Counted from the stretch's first letter, positions 28,698 to 38,271 are shown. The stretch is DNA of 64,000 bases from Sphaerospermopsis kisseleviana NIES-73 (GCF_002368075.1 NZ_AP018314.1:2416479-2480478); one strand, 5' to 3'. Notes: a model not told the origin generated them from the letters alone. Translations and numbers: made by a program.

Positions 28698-29123
28698 TTA
28701 ATTTCTTACTTGTTGAAAAGTTTTATAATTTTTACAAACAACCTCTAAACAAATATCGCCTTGCAAATGAAAATAAATTAGTGATTTTAAATTGGTGTTA
28801 TCTACTTGATTTTGATTGATAAATGGATAGTATTTAGATAAATATTTCTGAATATCATCTTCAATTTTTTTGAGTTCGACTTCTCCTACCCAAAAACAAA
28901 TATCCTCATCTTGTGTATTTAGAGGTTGGGAAAAAACCAGGTGAATAATGTGGTAAAGTTCAATTGCGACATCATCAGCTTCAGGACCGAAGGTAAAGTC
29001 AAGACGTAATCCCAGGGTTTGAGGATTTAAGGAAATACCAACTAAGTCAGCACTTTTTAAATTATCGAGAAAATCTGATAACATAGGATCATTGATGGTA
29101 AATGGTGGGTTACTGTGCGTCAA
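28698..29123 (-). CDS. Hypothetical protein
   Basis: 141 residues, acidic, no signal or membrane segment (…LDNLKSADLVGISLNPQTLGLRLDFTFGPEADDVAIELYHIIHLVF…). Sequence character is that of a real protein, but I know of no function. A MITE begins 6 bp upstream of its start, so its promoter may lie in or have been displaced by the MITE. Confidence 0.6.
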   Translation of the reverse strand: MTHSNPPFTINDPMLSDFLDNLKSADLVGISLNPQTLGLRLDFTFGPEADDVAIELYHIIHLVFSQPLNTQDEDICFWVGEVELKKIEDDIQKYLSKYYPFINQNQVDNTNLKSLIYFHLQGDICLEVVCKNYKTFQQVRN

Positions 29124-29129
29124 TATTAT

Positions 29130-29286
29130 TAGACATCTCCAGAAAAGAAATTATGGAACTTATTTATGGGGGCAGGGCGAAGCATTTGGGATATCTAGAT
29201 GTCTGATTTTTCCGTTAAATTATCGCCCAAATGCTTCGCCCCTACAATTTATGACAAATTAATACATTCTATTGTGGAGATGTCTA
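29130..29286. repeat. 157-bp MITE, single copy, inverted orientation
   Basis: Same length and ends as the units at 346-904 (TAGACATCTCC…GGAGATGTCTA), in reverse orientation. Inner arms GCGAAGCATTTGGG and CCCAAATGCTTCGCCC pair fully. Confidence 0.92.
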
Positions 29287-29333
29287 TTGTATTTTACTAC
29301 TTGATTAGCTCAGGTGCCTAACCCACCCTACGA

Positions 29334-30747
29334 TTATTCTGTTTCTTCTCCTGTATTGACTTTTGGCGGTTTCTTATAGGTGAAAGTAAAAGTATCTCCA
29401 CTTTTAATCACTTGGTTAATTTCACTATAAAAAGGATAGTCACCAATTCCACTCATACAAGCCCAACCTCTCGATCTTGTTAATGCAACAAATAGCTGAT
29501 TTCGTAAATTAGGATCATTTTCATTTTCTGCAATTTTATCAATTCCAACAACATAAACCATATTAGCCTCATTTCCTTTTGCTCGATGAATACGAGAAAT
29601 TGTTACACCTCCTTCACACCAAAATTTATCTTGATTTAATGTCCCAGCTTGAAAATTTGGATTTAACTGATTCAGTGTTTTTGCAGCCGCAATGTAAATA
29701 TTAATTCCTTCTTTCATCAAGAACTTTCCTACTTCTGTTTCCAACTGACCTGCATCTTTCACTGAACCTAAAACGACTATTAAAATATCTCTACTAGATT
29801 TTAATCCATCTTGCTCAAGATTATATTTAATTCTTGCGGCTAAAGCTTCTAATTCTTGAGTTCGAGATTCATAGGTTTCAAATTCAAGAACTGGCTTTTC
29901 CCATAGTTTAGGAATAGGATTCGGCGAATTTTCTGGAGGACGATGTAAAACAATTTTTTGCTTTTTGGCACAATAAAACAGTCTTACCTGAACCTGCAAT
30001 TCCCCGTATTCTTTGCGCTCCTGGAGGAATTTCTTTACCAATATGTTCTTGTTGTAAGTCAGTTTCATAAAGCCACTCACCAAGAATTGAAAGAATAGCT
30101 GATCTATTTTTAGTATGAGAAAAAGTAGCTATAGAAGGTTTACGAAGTACAGGAGTCCCACTAATAACAGCACGCAATACTTTCCATTGTTCATCATTGA
30201 TATGATCTCCTGTAACCATTGGTTGTGATTGGTAAATTCTTTCAAAAAAAGCTGTTTTACCCAAATTATTTTTAAATATAATAGGAGGACAATTAGGTAA
30301 TTGATCAAAACCTTTTTGTTGCCACTCTTCTATGGTAATTTTTGGTAAAGCAACTAAAGCACGTCCTGTAATTTTGCGAAAAATAGTATCTTCTCGATCA
30401 CAATATCCTAATAATGTTTGTAATGAACGATTAGAACGTTGTGCAGGATTGGAAAGCACTGTACTATCATGTGTAAATTCCCATTGATCACCATTAACAG
30501 CTACAACTTGATCAATGCTAATATTTTCTATTTCTATAGAAATTAATCCCAATTCTCGATCAACAATCAGAATGTCTGGTTCTTTTCTGACTTCTCCTAC
30601 TTTAGAGAATAAGGGATAACGCCAATATCCTATACAATCTCGACTAGAAAAACTGTCTTTAGTGGTTTTCCAAATTTTCTCATGAGTATCATGTTTGTCA
30701 TTGGATATAGCTTCACTGGTGATAAATTTGCGTTCATTGTCAGTCAT
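29334..30747 (-). pseudogene. NERD-domain helicase gene collapsed by internal deletion and frameshift
   Basis: Two overlapping minus-strand frames are ends of one gene. The first (30747 leftward) has a nuclease-related N-terminus (EPDILIVDRELGLISIEIENI) and the helicase Walker A GIAGSGKTVLLCQKAK. The second (ending 29334) has HRPPENSPNPIPKLWEKPVLEFETY, VTISRIHRAKGNEANMVYVVGID and LFVALTRSRGW, the C-terminal motifs of UvrD/PcrA-like helicases. The part between, normally some 250 or more residues with the DEXQ motif, is gone, and the frame changes near 29960. A working helicase is excluded; the N-terminal nuclease-like part could still be made. Confidence 0.85.
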
Positions 30748-31038
30748 GATTACATCTCCTTTATTTTGAGAACTTACCCAATTTAGTCATAGCTATTTTA
30801 CGTAAAAGCGCATAAATAATTTCAATCAACAGATTTGTGATATTTGATGCACCCTACAATAAATATTTAATGTGAAACTTGCGTAAGTTCTACTTTTTAC
30901 CCACGCTACACCACCTAACCAACCCTGAAAAGCGGAAAAAAGCGGATCGCAAAAAAATTTACAAAAAAGGACGGAAAAAGACTGATAAGTACGGATAAAG
31001 TATGCTAAAATTACCTATGTCGTGTTACATTTCTAAAT

Positions 31039-31542
31039 ATGCAGATTCACGAACTACTACAATTAGTGGATGACGCTGTTTATCTCAACACAGGTGAGCA
31101 TCTGAACGACATACAACGCGCAGTTATTGAAGGTTCGCTCAATCATCACAAGTATGCTGATATTGCTGAAAACTGTGGTTGTAGCGCGGGTCATGCAAAG
31201 GATGTAGGTTATGAACTTTTACAATTGTTATCTGATATTTTTGATGAACCAGTGGATAAAAAAAATCTTAAATCTGTTCTGGAACGACAGGGAAATGTAA
31301 ATATTTCTTTCGGTGAAAAGAGTAAAATTAATCATAGTTTAATTGGCTGTATAAATATTAGTTCTACAAATCCTAAAAATAAATCAGATAAAAATAATTC
31401 TATTTATCCTAAATTAAAACAGCGTAAAAATAATAAAACTCAGTCAGAAAAAATTGACAAGTTAAGGTATTTTGGTTTAAATGATGAACAAATTGCAGAA
31501 GTGCTAGATTTACCTTTAGAGCTTGTCAAGCAGGTGGAATAG
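31039..31542 (+). CDS. vWA-MoxR-associated-like N-terminal domain protein
   Basis: 167 residues. The first ~80 (EHLNDIQRAVIEGSLNHHKYADIAENCGCSAGHAKDVGYELLQLLSDIF) match the helix-turn-helix domain that cyanobacteria place at the N-terminus of NB-ARC and caspase-like signalling proteins (vMAP type). The rest is low-complexity and K/N-rich, and the end (YFGLNDEQIAEVLDLPLELVKQ) is a short helical motif. No effector domain follows, so it is a stand-alone or truncated version. Confidence 0.65.
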   Translation: MQIHELLQLVDDAVYLNTGEHLNDIQRAVIEGSLNHHKYADIAENCGCSAGHAKDVGYELLQLLSDIFDEPVDKKNLKSVLERQGNVNISFGEKSKINHSLIGCINISSTNPKNKSDKNNSIYPKLKQRKNNKTQSEKIDKLRYFGLNDEQIAEVLDLPLELVKQVE

Positions 31543-31565
31543 AACATTATTTAATTAGAACAAAA

Positions 31566-31895
31566 TTAAATTAAATCTTCTAAATCATCCACAGTCATAG
31601 GTGCTTGAGAAGCATGGCGAACATATAAAACAGATACTATATTTTCTCTAATTGTAAACATCACTCTGTAAATATTTTTAGATTTACCATAAAGCAATTG
31701 ACGAACTTCTTCTGTAAAAATCTCATGTTCAACTGCCAAAGCACAACGCTGGGGTTTATCTTGTAATGTAGCAATAGCATTCATAAATCCTCGAAACCAG
31801 GTATCAGCAAATTCAGGATTACGTTTTCGATACCAACGATATGCTTGCTCAATCTGTTTTTCAGCAATTGGAGTAATTTCAACTTGAAATGTCAT
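31566..31895 (-). CDS. ParE/RelE-family toxin
   Basis: 109 residues from MTFQVEITPIAEKQIEQAYRWYRKRNPEFADTWFRGF; the upstream 35-codon extension merely reads the antitoxin gene in another frame. RVMFTIRENIVSVLYVRHASQ is the C-terminal RelE/ParE strand. It overlaps its antitoxin by 17 bp. Expected to poison gyrase or the ribosome; which one cannot be told. Confidence 0.88.
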   Translation of the reverse strand: MTFQVEITPIAEKQIEQAYRWYRKRNPEFADTWFRGFMNAIATLQDKPQRCALAVEHEIFTEEVRQLLYGKSKNIYRVMFTIRENIVSVLYVRHASQAPMTVDDLEDLI

Positions 31896-32163
31896 ATTTC
31901 TGTTGCATTTCCTGAATAAAATCTGCAAGAGGACGAGCTTGGCCACTGTTGAGTTCTTCAAAACCCTGCTGAATACCAGCAATAGTTTCCAAATGCTCAA
32001 TTAATTGGCGTATCTTGCTAGGATCAATTTTACCAGGATCGAGAAAAGTAATGAGAACCTGGGTACTATTATTGACATTTTCGGGAATTTCGGTAAATTC
32101 AATCTGTCCGTCTCGATAAATACCTGCGACTGTTTTTAGCATAAGTCTTGTGGTGTTAATCAT
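31879..32163 (-). CDS. Antitoxin of the ParE/RelE-like toxin
   Basis: 94 residues; an ATG at 32142 is an alternative start. LKTVAGIYRDGQIEFTEIPENV is the N-terminal strand pattern of a small cyanobacterial antitoxin family. The helical tail (RPLADFIQEMQQKYDISS) would contact the toxin. It overlaps and precedes the toxin gene. Confidence 0.78.
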   Translation of the reverse strand: MINTTRLMLKTVAGIYRDGQIEFTEIPENVNNSTQVLITFLDPGKIDPSKIRQLIEHLETIAGIQQGFEELNSGQARPLADFIQEMQQKYDISS

Positions 32164-32205
32164 TTTTTTAATTATACCAAGATTATTAATACATCTGCTA
32201 ATAAA

Positions 32206-32742
32206 TTATCTTTGCTGAGTCATTGCCATCACATTTGCAACAGTCAATTCTAAAATATTACCCAGGGTGGGAAGTGTATCATTATCGGCATAAATAAGCG
32301 GTAATTCTTGATTTTCCCATACCCAAATTTGCTTTCTTTGAATGTCAATTAACCAAGCAAGTTCTGTTTCATTACTCAAGCAATGCAGGATTTTTTGTTG
32401 TATATCTAATGTACTTTGATCAGGAGAACGAATTTCAATTAACCAGTCTGGTGAACCTTGTAGGGGTCCATCTTCATCTGTAAAACGTTCACTTTTTACA
32501 ACCGCAATATCAGGTACAAAAGACATGGGAGGAACAATACACCGCAATTCTTGAATAGCTTCGTAAGCTGTAGTTTGGCTATTGATAGCGTTAACAAGGT
32601 TGCGCTGGAGGCGAGAATGAAACAGCGTTGGCATGGGTTTTTGCTGGGCTTTTCCCTGGATAAACTCCCAAGCAGGAGAGGCTTCAATATTGGGTTGTTG
32701 AAGAAAATTGTCTAATGAATTGGTGAGGGTTGAAAATTTCAT
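32206..32742 (-). CDS. Uma2 family (DUF820) protein
   Basis: 178 residues with MSFVPDIAVVKSERF and PDWLIEIRSPDQSTLDIQQKI, then AWLIDIQRKQIWVWE: the Uma2 nuclease-like core. Single gene at the edge of the accessory block, upstream and divergent from nifP. Role unknown. Confidence 0.85.
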   Translation of the reverse strand: MKFSTLTNSLDNFLQQPNIEASPAWEFIQGKAQQKPMPTLFHSRLQRNLVNAINSQTTAYEAIQELRCIVPPMSFVPDIAVVKSERFTDEDGPLQGSPDWLIEIRSPDQSTLDIQQKILHCLSNETELAWLIDIQRKQIWVWENQELPLIYADNDTLPTLGNILELTVANVMAMTQQR

Positions 32743-33102
32743 AGTTGCTGTTATTTATTGTTCACATTTTTGGTAATGTCATTCATTTATCTGTTCAATA
32801 TATTGTTTGGTTTGCGGTGCTGCTAATGTCATAGGGCTAATAACTACTATTTACATAAAAATTAGGCGAATTCGTAAGTCTTGATTATAACACAATATAA
32901 AAACCCAAGCTAGGTAAAATTCTATAATCGCTAAATTTTTCTTCCTACCTATTGCTATTTTGTATTCCCCCCTACAGAAAATAAAATCCTAAAACAAAAT
33001 AAAGAAATCGGTCTTTTGACTACCAAAACTCTACACTAATAATAGTAACAGCAAATACATAAAACCTTAATTTCCTGTCATTAACACAACTTTTCACATC
33101 AA

Positions 33103-33340
33103 CTGAGTACAACTTAATATATCTCAAAATATCTTGCCTAAATCGCTCTAACTCTCACAGGCAAATAGATTTAATTGAGTACAAAAAACCTCAAACCCTA
33201 TCCCATAAATACCCGTACCCCTGTAATAAAAATCTAGTACCCCTACCCCAAGAAAGAATGTAAATTTGTGTTAAATATCTGTTAAATAGGGGTTTAAACC
33301 TATTGAGTACAATCTTAATAAATTCAATAAATCTAATCGG
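33103..33340 (+). promoter_or_regulatory. nifP upstream region with TGAGTACA boxes
   Basis: TGAGTACA at 33103, 33175 and 33303; between the second and third, CGTACCCC at 33213 with TCTAGTACCCCTACCCC. The third box continues as ATCTTAATAAATTC and AATAAATCTAATC. The same boxes in the same order and spacing precede nifB. Distance from the last box to the nifP start is 118 bp. Probable site of a nif-specific activator (CnfR-like; inference). Confidence 0.72.
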
Positions 33341-33420
33341 TAGCTGGGATTTTCTCTGCTTTCAAGTCACCTGATATAAGCAGAAAAACACAACATGGCT
33401 CTTTTAACCAGACAGTACCG

Positions 33421-34149
33421 ATGCAACAGTCTCTAGACAGTCTCAAAACCCAAACTGCAAATACAGACTCGCGGAAAAATCTACTCTCTGGCGATTTTTT
33501 AGAGCCATTAATGAGTGATTTTCGCATCATTTTTGAGCGTGATCCAGCCGCACGAAATTGCTTAGAGGTGATCTTTTGTTATCCTGGTTTTCATGCTCTT
33601 TGTTTACATCGTCTCGCTCATTGGTTACACATTCGTAAAGTGGGTTTTATTCCCCGTTTAATTTCTCATTGGGGACGATTTTTTACAGGTATTGAAATTC
33701 ATCCAGGGGCAAAAATTGGTAAAGGTGTATTTATCGATCATGGTATGGGTGTGGTAATTGGTGAAACTGCCATAGTCGGCGATTATACACTCATTTATCA
33801 AGGTGTAACTCTCGGTGGAACTGGGAAAGAAAGCGGTAAACGTCATCCCACTTTAGGTAATAACGTCGTTGTGGGTGCAGGTGCGAAAGTTTTGGGAAAT
33901 ATTCAAATTAGCGATCGCGTGCGGATCGGTGCAGGTTCTATCGTTTTACGTGATGTTCCTCCTGATTCTACCGTCGTTGGTATTCCTGGGCGCATTATTT
34001 CCCAAAAACAGAAAAAACGCATTTCTCCTTTAGAACATGGAAAATTACCCGATGTGGAAGCAGGAATAATTCGTTCTTTACTTTCCCGCATTGAACAACT
34101 TGAACAACAAGTAAAAACTCTCAAAAATCATCAACAAGATGATGTATAG
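33421..34149 (+). CDS. nifP: NifP, serine O-acetyltransferase of the nif cluster
   Basis: 242 residues, a CysE-type enzyme making O-acetylserine for cysteine, which feeds sulfur to NifS. The C-terminal left-handed beta-helix hexapeptide repeats are clear ([63 protein letters not shown]), with the catalytic histidine in [10 protein letters not shown]. Its place upstream of nifV, nifZ and nifT and a nifB-like upstream region mark it as the nif isoenzyme. The C-terminal tail is a short coiled coil. Confidence 0.9.
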   Translation: MQQSLDSLKTQTANTDSRKNLLSGDFLEPLMSDFRIIFERDPAARNCLEVIFCYPGFHALCLHRLAHWLHIRKVGFIPRLISHWGRFFTGIEIHPGAKIGKGVFIDHGMGVVIGETAIVGDYTLIYQGVTLGGTGKESGKRHPTLGNNVVVGAGAKVLGNIQISDRVRIGAGSIVLRDVPPDSTVVGIPGRIISQKQKKRISPLEHGKLPDVEAGIIRSLLSRIEQLEQQVKTLKNHQQDDV

Positions 34150-34275
34150 CAATGGAAATATCGGTAGTTCACAAATTGATGATGGAGTTTTCTCGAAAAA
34201 AGGGTTTTCCTCCTGACTCCTGACTCCTGCTATATAAGTAAACTGTAAACTTTGCCTATCAACGAGCAGTAATTT

Positions 34276-34533
34276 ATGTCCTTGAATGGTAACTTTTTGG
34301 CTTTAGGTGAACAATTTTTGGAAGTTCCTTTGAGCGATCGCTCGGAAATTTTTCACCGCTTGCAAGAGTTAATGATTGTCTGTGCTTGTGAACCAGATGG
34401 TTCTTTAAGAGTGCAAATTAATAGCTTCAAAGAAGCAGTGATTGTGCAAAATACCATTATGCAATTTTTAGCTTCTCGTGAGGAATTAGTGGAATGGTTA
34501 GAAAGTTGTTGGTACTGCGGTTATAATGGCTAA
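34276..34533 (+). CDS. Small conserved protein of the nifP-nifV region
   Basis: 85 residues, soluble (SLNGNFLALGEQFLEVPLSDRSEIFHRLQELMIVCACEPDGSLRVQINS… ending ESCWYCGYNG). Two cysteines at the end, CWYC, could bind metal. I recall small unnamed genes at the same place between cysE/nifP and nifV in Anabaena PCC 7120. Function unknown. Confidence 0.65.
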   Translation: MSLNGNFLALGEQFLEVPLSDRSEIFHRLQELMIVCACEPDGSLRVQINSFKEAVIVQNTIMQFLASREELVEWLESCWYCGYNG

Positions 34534-34819
34534 TTCTCAAAACCGATGTGAGTGATACAATTCACGACTTATCTTAGGTTTAATCACCACAATATCAGAA
34601 GTAAATTCAAGATGCAACTCTAATTTATCTTCTGTCATAGTCAAAGTTATTGTTCACTCACAATTTCGCTTGCATAATCAAGACAATTAACCTAAGCTTA
34701 GGTTTCACTTATTTTTTCCCATCTGCTAAATCTCCAATTTCTCTGACATATTTTCTTCTGTAATGGAGTGAAATTAGCAGGTAAATCTGTGTCTATTTTG
34801 ATATTTTGAACGTCAACTT

Positions 34820-35017
34820 ATGGTAAACCGTAACAGCGATAAGAAATTATTGCAATTTCTACATAGCGAACTGTCACTTTCAAAAGCTGATATTGCTGTT
34901 GCTTTGCGACATCGTGAATTTGATCAAGGTCCCATTCCCATGCTGCTTTGGCAATATGGTTTGATAGATTTACAACAGTTAGAAAAGATTTTTGATTGGT
35001 TAGTCGAACAAGGTTAA
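34820..35017 (+). CDS. DUF2949-like small protein
   Basis: 65 residues: LLQFLHSELSLSKADIAVALRHREFDQGPIPMLLWQYGLIDLQQLEKIFDWL, the pattern of a short cyanobacterial family (DUF2949, as I recall). Helical, cytoplasmic. Lies in the nifP-nifV interval in the same direction; may be part of the same transcript. Function unknown. Confidence 0.65.
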   Translation: MVNRNSDKKLLQFLHSELSLSKADIAVALRHREFDQGPIPMLLWQYGLIDLQQLEKIFDWLVEQG

Positions 35018-35119
35018 ACAATTGAAAATTGACAATTGACAATTAAACAATATCAGGATCTTCCAGAAATATATATTCTGACTCCTGACTCCTGACTTCT
35101 TAATTATGAGGTAAATATT

Positions 35120-35239
35120 ATGATTACGAGTTTAATTGCTGGACTGAGTATTTTGTTACTGACAGGACTTACTAATAGCTATATTAGCTACTGGCTATTT
35201 GTAGAACATCCCAAACATGAGCAAAATAAATCTTCCTAA
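35120..35239 (+). CDS. 39-residue single-span membrane peptide
   Basis: ATG at 35120 preceded by GAGGT at good distance. The product has one hydrophobic segment (residues about 4-27) and a charged tail (EHPKHEQNKSS), a likely bitopic small membrane protein. Not recognised. Its position between nifP and nifV makes a nif-related role possible. Confidence 0.5.
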   Translation: MITSLIAGLSILLLTGLTNSYISYWLFVEHPKHEQNKSS

Positions 35240-35558
35240 ATGATACCGAAATTTAGTTTCCTAACATACAGATGTGGTGTGAGTTATTGAGCAATAATTA
35301 AATATTATCAACTGTTTGGAATAACTCCTGTTATTTTTAGCAGTTATCTACAAAAATTAATATTTGCTTTATATCTATGTGGAATGGCCATTGTAGCATT
35401 AAAGGACATTAGTAAAAACTAAGAATTCAGGATTCAGGAGTCAGAATATTTGATCAATACTTAGATGATCAAATAGTTTTTTATGGCGTAAACGTCAAAA
35501 ATCTGACCACTAATAGCTGAACGTTTACAGTAAAAACTTGGCTAGAGGAATGTTTGAG

Positions 35559-36692
35559 ATGAGTCAAATTAGTATTAATGATACTACGTTACGTGACGGG
35601 GAACAAGCGGCAGGAGTTGCTTTTAACTTAGAAGAAAAAGTAGCGATCGCCAAATTTCTCGATGCCATTGGTGTACCAGAATTAGAAGTAGGTATACCCG
35701 CAATGGGAGAGGAAGAAATTCTTGCTATCAAAGCAATTTCTGAGTTAAATTTAGATACTAAATTACTAGCTTGGAATCGTGCAGTTATCTCAGATATAAA
35801 AGCCTCTATTGCCTGTGGAATCAAAAGAATACATATTGCTATTCCCGTTTCTGGTATTCAAATTGCCGCCAAATTTCATGGTCAATGGCGAGTTAGTTTA
35901 CAAAGACTAAAAGACTGTATTAACTTTGCTCTAGATCATGATTTATGGGTAGCAGTAGGGGGAGAAGATTCTTCCAGAGCAGATGAAAATTTTCTCGAAG
36001 ATGTAGCTTTATATGCTCAAGAATGGGGTGCATCTAGATTTCGTTTTTGTGATACAGTGGGAATCCTTGAACCTTTTAAAACTCACCTCAAAGTTAAACG
36101 ATTAGTATCTACTTTATCAATTCCCGTAGAAATTCACACCCATAATGATTTTGGTTTAGCAACTGCTAATGCTATTGCGGGAATTAGAGCCGGCGCACTT
36201 TCTGTCAATACCACCGTGAATGGTTTAGGAGAAAGAGCAGGAAATGCAGCTTTAGAAGAAGTTGTTATGGCTTTAAAACATATCTACAATGTTGACTTGG
36301 GAATTGATACAAAAAATTTCTTAAAACTATCTCAATTAGTTGCTAATGCTGCCGGTGCAAACGTGCCACCTTGGAAAGCAATTGTCGGTGAAAATACCTT
36401 TGCTCACGAGTCAGGAATTCATGCTGATGGTGTCATCAAAAACCCAGAAACCTATGAACCATTTGCACCAGAAGCAGTAGGTTGGGAACGTCGTTTAGTC
36501 ATCGGTAAACATTCTGGAAGGCATTTATTATCTAACTTATTAGCACAGCATGGGATATTTTTGAATGACGAAGAAACCCAAGCTGTTTTAAATGCAGTCC
36601 GCCATGAATCAACCATCAAAAAACGCAATCTTTCTCCAGAAGAATTGTTGAATTTAGTACAAGAACAGAGGTATTTTCATGCAGCGAGATGA
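35559..36692 (+). CDS. nifV: NifV, homocitrate synthase
   Basis: 377 residues from [20 protein letters not shown]; in-frame ATG (35550) and TTG (35538) starts upstream are possible, but AGAGGA spacing favours 35559. Aldol enzyme condensing acetyl-CoA and 2-oxoglutarate to homocitrate, the organic part of FeMo-co. Metal-site residues: [10 protein letters not shown] at the N-terminus and the [16 protein letters not shown] motif; [15 protein letters not shown] begins the C-terminal region. Overlaps nifZ by 14 bp. Confidence 0.94.
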   Translation: MSQISINDTTLRDGEQAAGVAFNLEEKVAIAKFLDAIGVPELEVGIPAMGEEEILAIKAISELNLDTKLLAWNRAVISDIKASIACGIKRIHIAIPVSGIQIAAKFHGQWRVSLQRLKDCINFALDHDLWVAVGGEDSSRADENFLEDVALYAQEWGASRFRFCDTVGILEPFKTHLKVKRLVSTLSIPVEIHTHNDFGLATANAIAGIRAGALSVNTTVNGLGERAGNAALEEVVMALKHIYNVDLGIDTKNFLKLSQLVANAAGANVPPWKAIVGENTFAHESGIHADGVIKNPETYEPFAPEAVGWERRLVIGKHSGRHLLSNLLAQHGIFLNDEETQAVLNAVRHESTIKKRNLSPEELLNLVQEQRYFHAAR

Positions 36693-36969
36693 GATAGAAC
36701 TAAATGATCCACCAGTGTTTGAAATTGGTGAAAAAGTCCGAGTTAAGAAACTCATCAAAAATGATGGTACTTTTCCAGGGCGAGAAATTGGGGAAGTTTT
36801 AGCCAAAATTGGAGATGTTGGTTATGTGGCAAGTATAGGAACTTTTTTACAAGCTTACTATATTTATGCAGTACATTTTTTAGATACAGGGTACATCATC
36901 GGTTGTCGCAAAAGAGAACTAGAATCTGCTGAGGAAAAATCACATGAAAGTCATGCTACGGACGAATGA
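36679..36969 (+). CDS. nifZ: NifZ, MoFe protein maturation factor
   Basis: 96 residues. PPVFEIGEKVRVKKLIKNDGTFPGREIGEVLAKIGDVGYVASIGTFLQ…VHFLDTGYIIGCRKREL is the SH3-like NifZ fold. NifZ helps form the second P-cluster of NifDK. Overlaps nifV by 14 bp and nifT by 26 bp, so translation is coupled. Confidence 0.92.
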   Translation: MQRDEIELNDPPVFEIGEKVRVKKLIKNDGTFPGREIGEVLAKIGDVGYVASIGTFLQAYYIYAVHFLDTGYIIGCRKRELESAEEKSHESHATDE

Positions 36970-37147
36970 TGCTGGAACTTTGGTTGTCTATGTCGCTAAG
37001 AAAGACTTAGAAGAAGAAGTTGTGAAACAAACAGACAGTGATGCAGGTAAAGTTCTCACTTTAGCTAATGGTTGGGAATTAGAATTTAGTGAAATTCCTA
37101 CTCAAGAAAGTTTACCTCAAACTTTAGAAGCTAAACGTCTGTCCTAA
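36944..37147 (+). CDS. nifT: NifT/FixU family protein
   Basis: 67 residues: MKVMLRTNDAGTLVVYVAKKDLEEEVV…LANGWELEFSEIP, the standard NifT core. Its role is not known; it is not essential in tested bacteria. Overlap with nifZ shows one operon nifV-nifZ-nifT. Confidence 0.92.
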   Translation: MKVMLRTNDAGTLVVYVAKKDLEEEVVKQTDSDAGKVLTLANGWELEFSEIPTQESLPQTLEAKRLS

Positions 37148-37190
37148 AGTTATCTCAGGATTTTATCTCAGGATTTTATCTCAGAATTTA
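37148..37190. repeat. Direct repeat after nifT
   Basis: Three copies of TTATCTCAGGATT (14-bp period, last copy TCAGAATT) immediately after nifT. Meaning unknown. Confidence 0.7.
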
Positions 37191-37360
37191 GCTATCAGCA
37201 TTCAGTTATCAGCTAATACTTAAAAGCTGAAACACAAAGAATCAGAATTAATGAAGAAGAATATGTAATTTTCTCACAATTCATACTTCTGAATTTTCCC
37301 TATTGCTGTTCTTCGCTGAATGTTGATAGCTAATATTATTTTCTGTCATTTTCTCTCGTC

Positions 37361-37912
37361 ATGGTTATCAATATGGGTGAAAAATATCTCACATTATCTG
37401 AAATGAATCTGGAAGGACAGTTTTTAGGTTTTGTTGGTAACAAACCCGAAAAATATAAACATTTGCGTTTAGCTATTCCTGGGGGAACTTTAAAAATTAA
37501 AATTCCCCAAGATTTACTTTGTTCCTTGGTTGCTAATTTAGTACCTGGTGAACAAGTTATCATTCATGCTATTAGTAAATTAAATCCACGTACCAGTAAA
37601 CTTAAACTTATTGCTTATCGAGTTCAACAAGTTGGTTTTTGTCCTATTCATCATCAACTATCAGAAAATACAGCTAAAATTATGGTTTGTCAAAAATCAG
37701 GCTGTGTGAAACGAGGTGGTAAAGGTTTATTGTCAGAATTAGAAAAAACTTTGTGCGATCGCGGTTTACTGCATAAAGTCAAAATTGAACACACCGACTG
37801 TCAAAAACGTTGTAGTAGCGCCCCTAATTGTGTTTTAATGTTGGGTAAAAAACAATATAATAAAATTCATCCAGAGGCGATCGCATCTTTGCTAGAAAAT
37901 CATTTAACTTAA
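37361..37912 (+). CDS. Thioredoxin-like [2Fe-2S] ferredoxin domain protein
   Basis: 183 residues; ATG at 37373 (MGEKYLTLSE) is an alternative start. C-terminal half: VCQKSGCVKRGGKGLLSELEKTL and HTDCQKRCSSAPNCVLM supply the four cysteines of a NuoE/thioredoxin-like [2Fe-2S] cluster. The N-terminal half is a beta domain found with it in cyanobacteria. Directly after nifVZT in the same direction; electron transfer in nitrogen fixation is plausible but unproven. Confidence 0.82.
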   Translation: MVINMGEKYLTLSEMNLEGQFLGFVGNKPEKYKHLRLAIPGGTLKIKIPQDLLCSLVANLVPGEQVIIHAISKLNPRTSKLKLIAYRVQQVGFCPIHHQLSENTAKIMVCQKSGCVKRGGKGLLSELEKTLCDRGLLHKVKIEHTDCQKRCSSAPNCVLMLGKKQYNKIHPEAIASLLENHLT

Positions 37913-38089
37913 TAGACCTCTCCAAAATAGAATGTATTAATTTGTCATAATTTGTCATAAGTTGTCATAAGTTGTAGGGGCGAAGCTTATGGGCGATAAT
38001 TTAACGGAAAAATCAGACATCTAGATATCCCATAAGCTTAGACCTGCCCCCATAAATAAGTTCCATAATTTCTTTTCTGGAGATGTCTA
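37913..38089. repeat. MITE of the 157-bp family, 177-bp variant
   Basis: Ends TAGACCTCTCC…GGAGATGTCTA. It is 20 bp longer because the TTGTCATAAG unit is present three times. Inner arms GAAGCTTATGGG and CCCATAAGCTTAG pair. It starts 1 bp after the stop codon of the [2Fe-2S] protein and may act as its terminator. Confidence 0.9.
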
Positions 38090-38112
38090 ATAGGCATCTG
38101 GTGGTAATGAAT

Positions 38113-38140
38113 GTAGGGACAATTCATGAATTGTCCCTAC
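38113..38140. repeat. 28-bp perfect palindrome, copy 1
   Basis: GTAGGGACAATTCATGAATTGTCCCTAC reads the same on both strands (positions 38113-38140). An identical copy is at 41536-41563. Confidence 0.93.
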
Positions 38141-38271
38141 CAAAGGTTTCAGGTTATGCTTATTTAATTTTCGGAGATATGTGAGATAAGCTGTTGTGCA
38201 TTTAATTTGTATAAGTGGAACAGGCATCTTGCCTGTTAAACAAGAGTTCAGAATATTAGAATTATACAATT

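Noticed and set aside
34541..34800. Short minus-strand frame (MTEDKLELHLEF…)
   Set aside because: Only about 33 codons, no ribosome binding site, no recognisable family.
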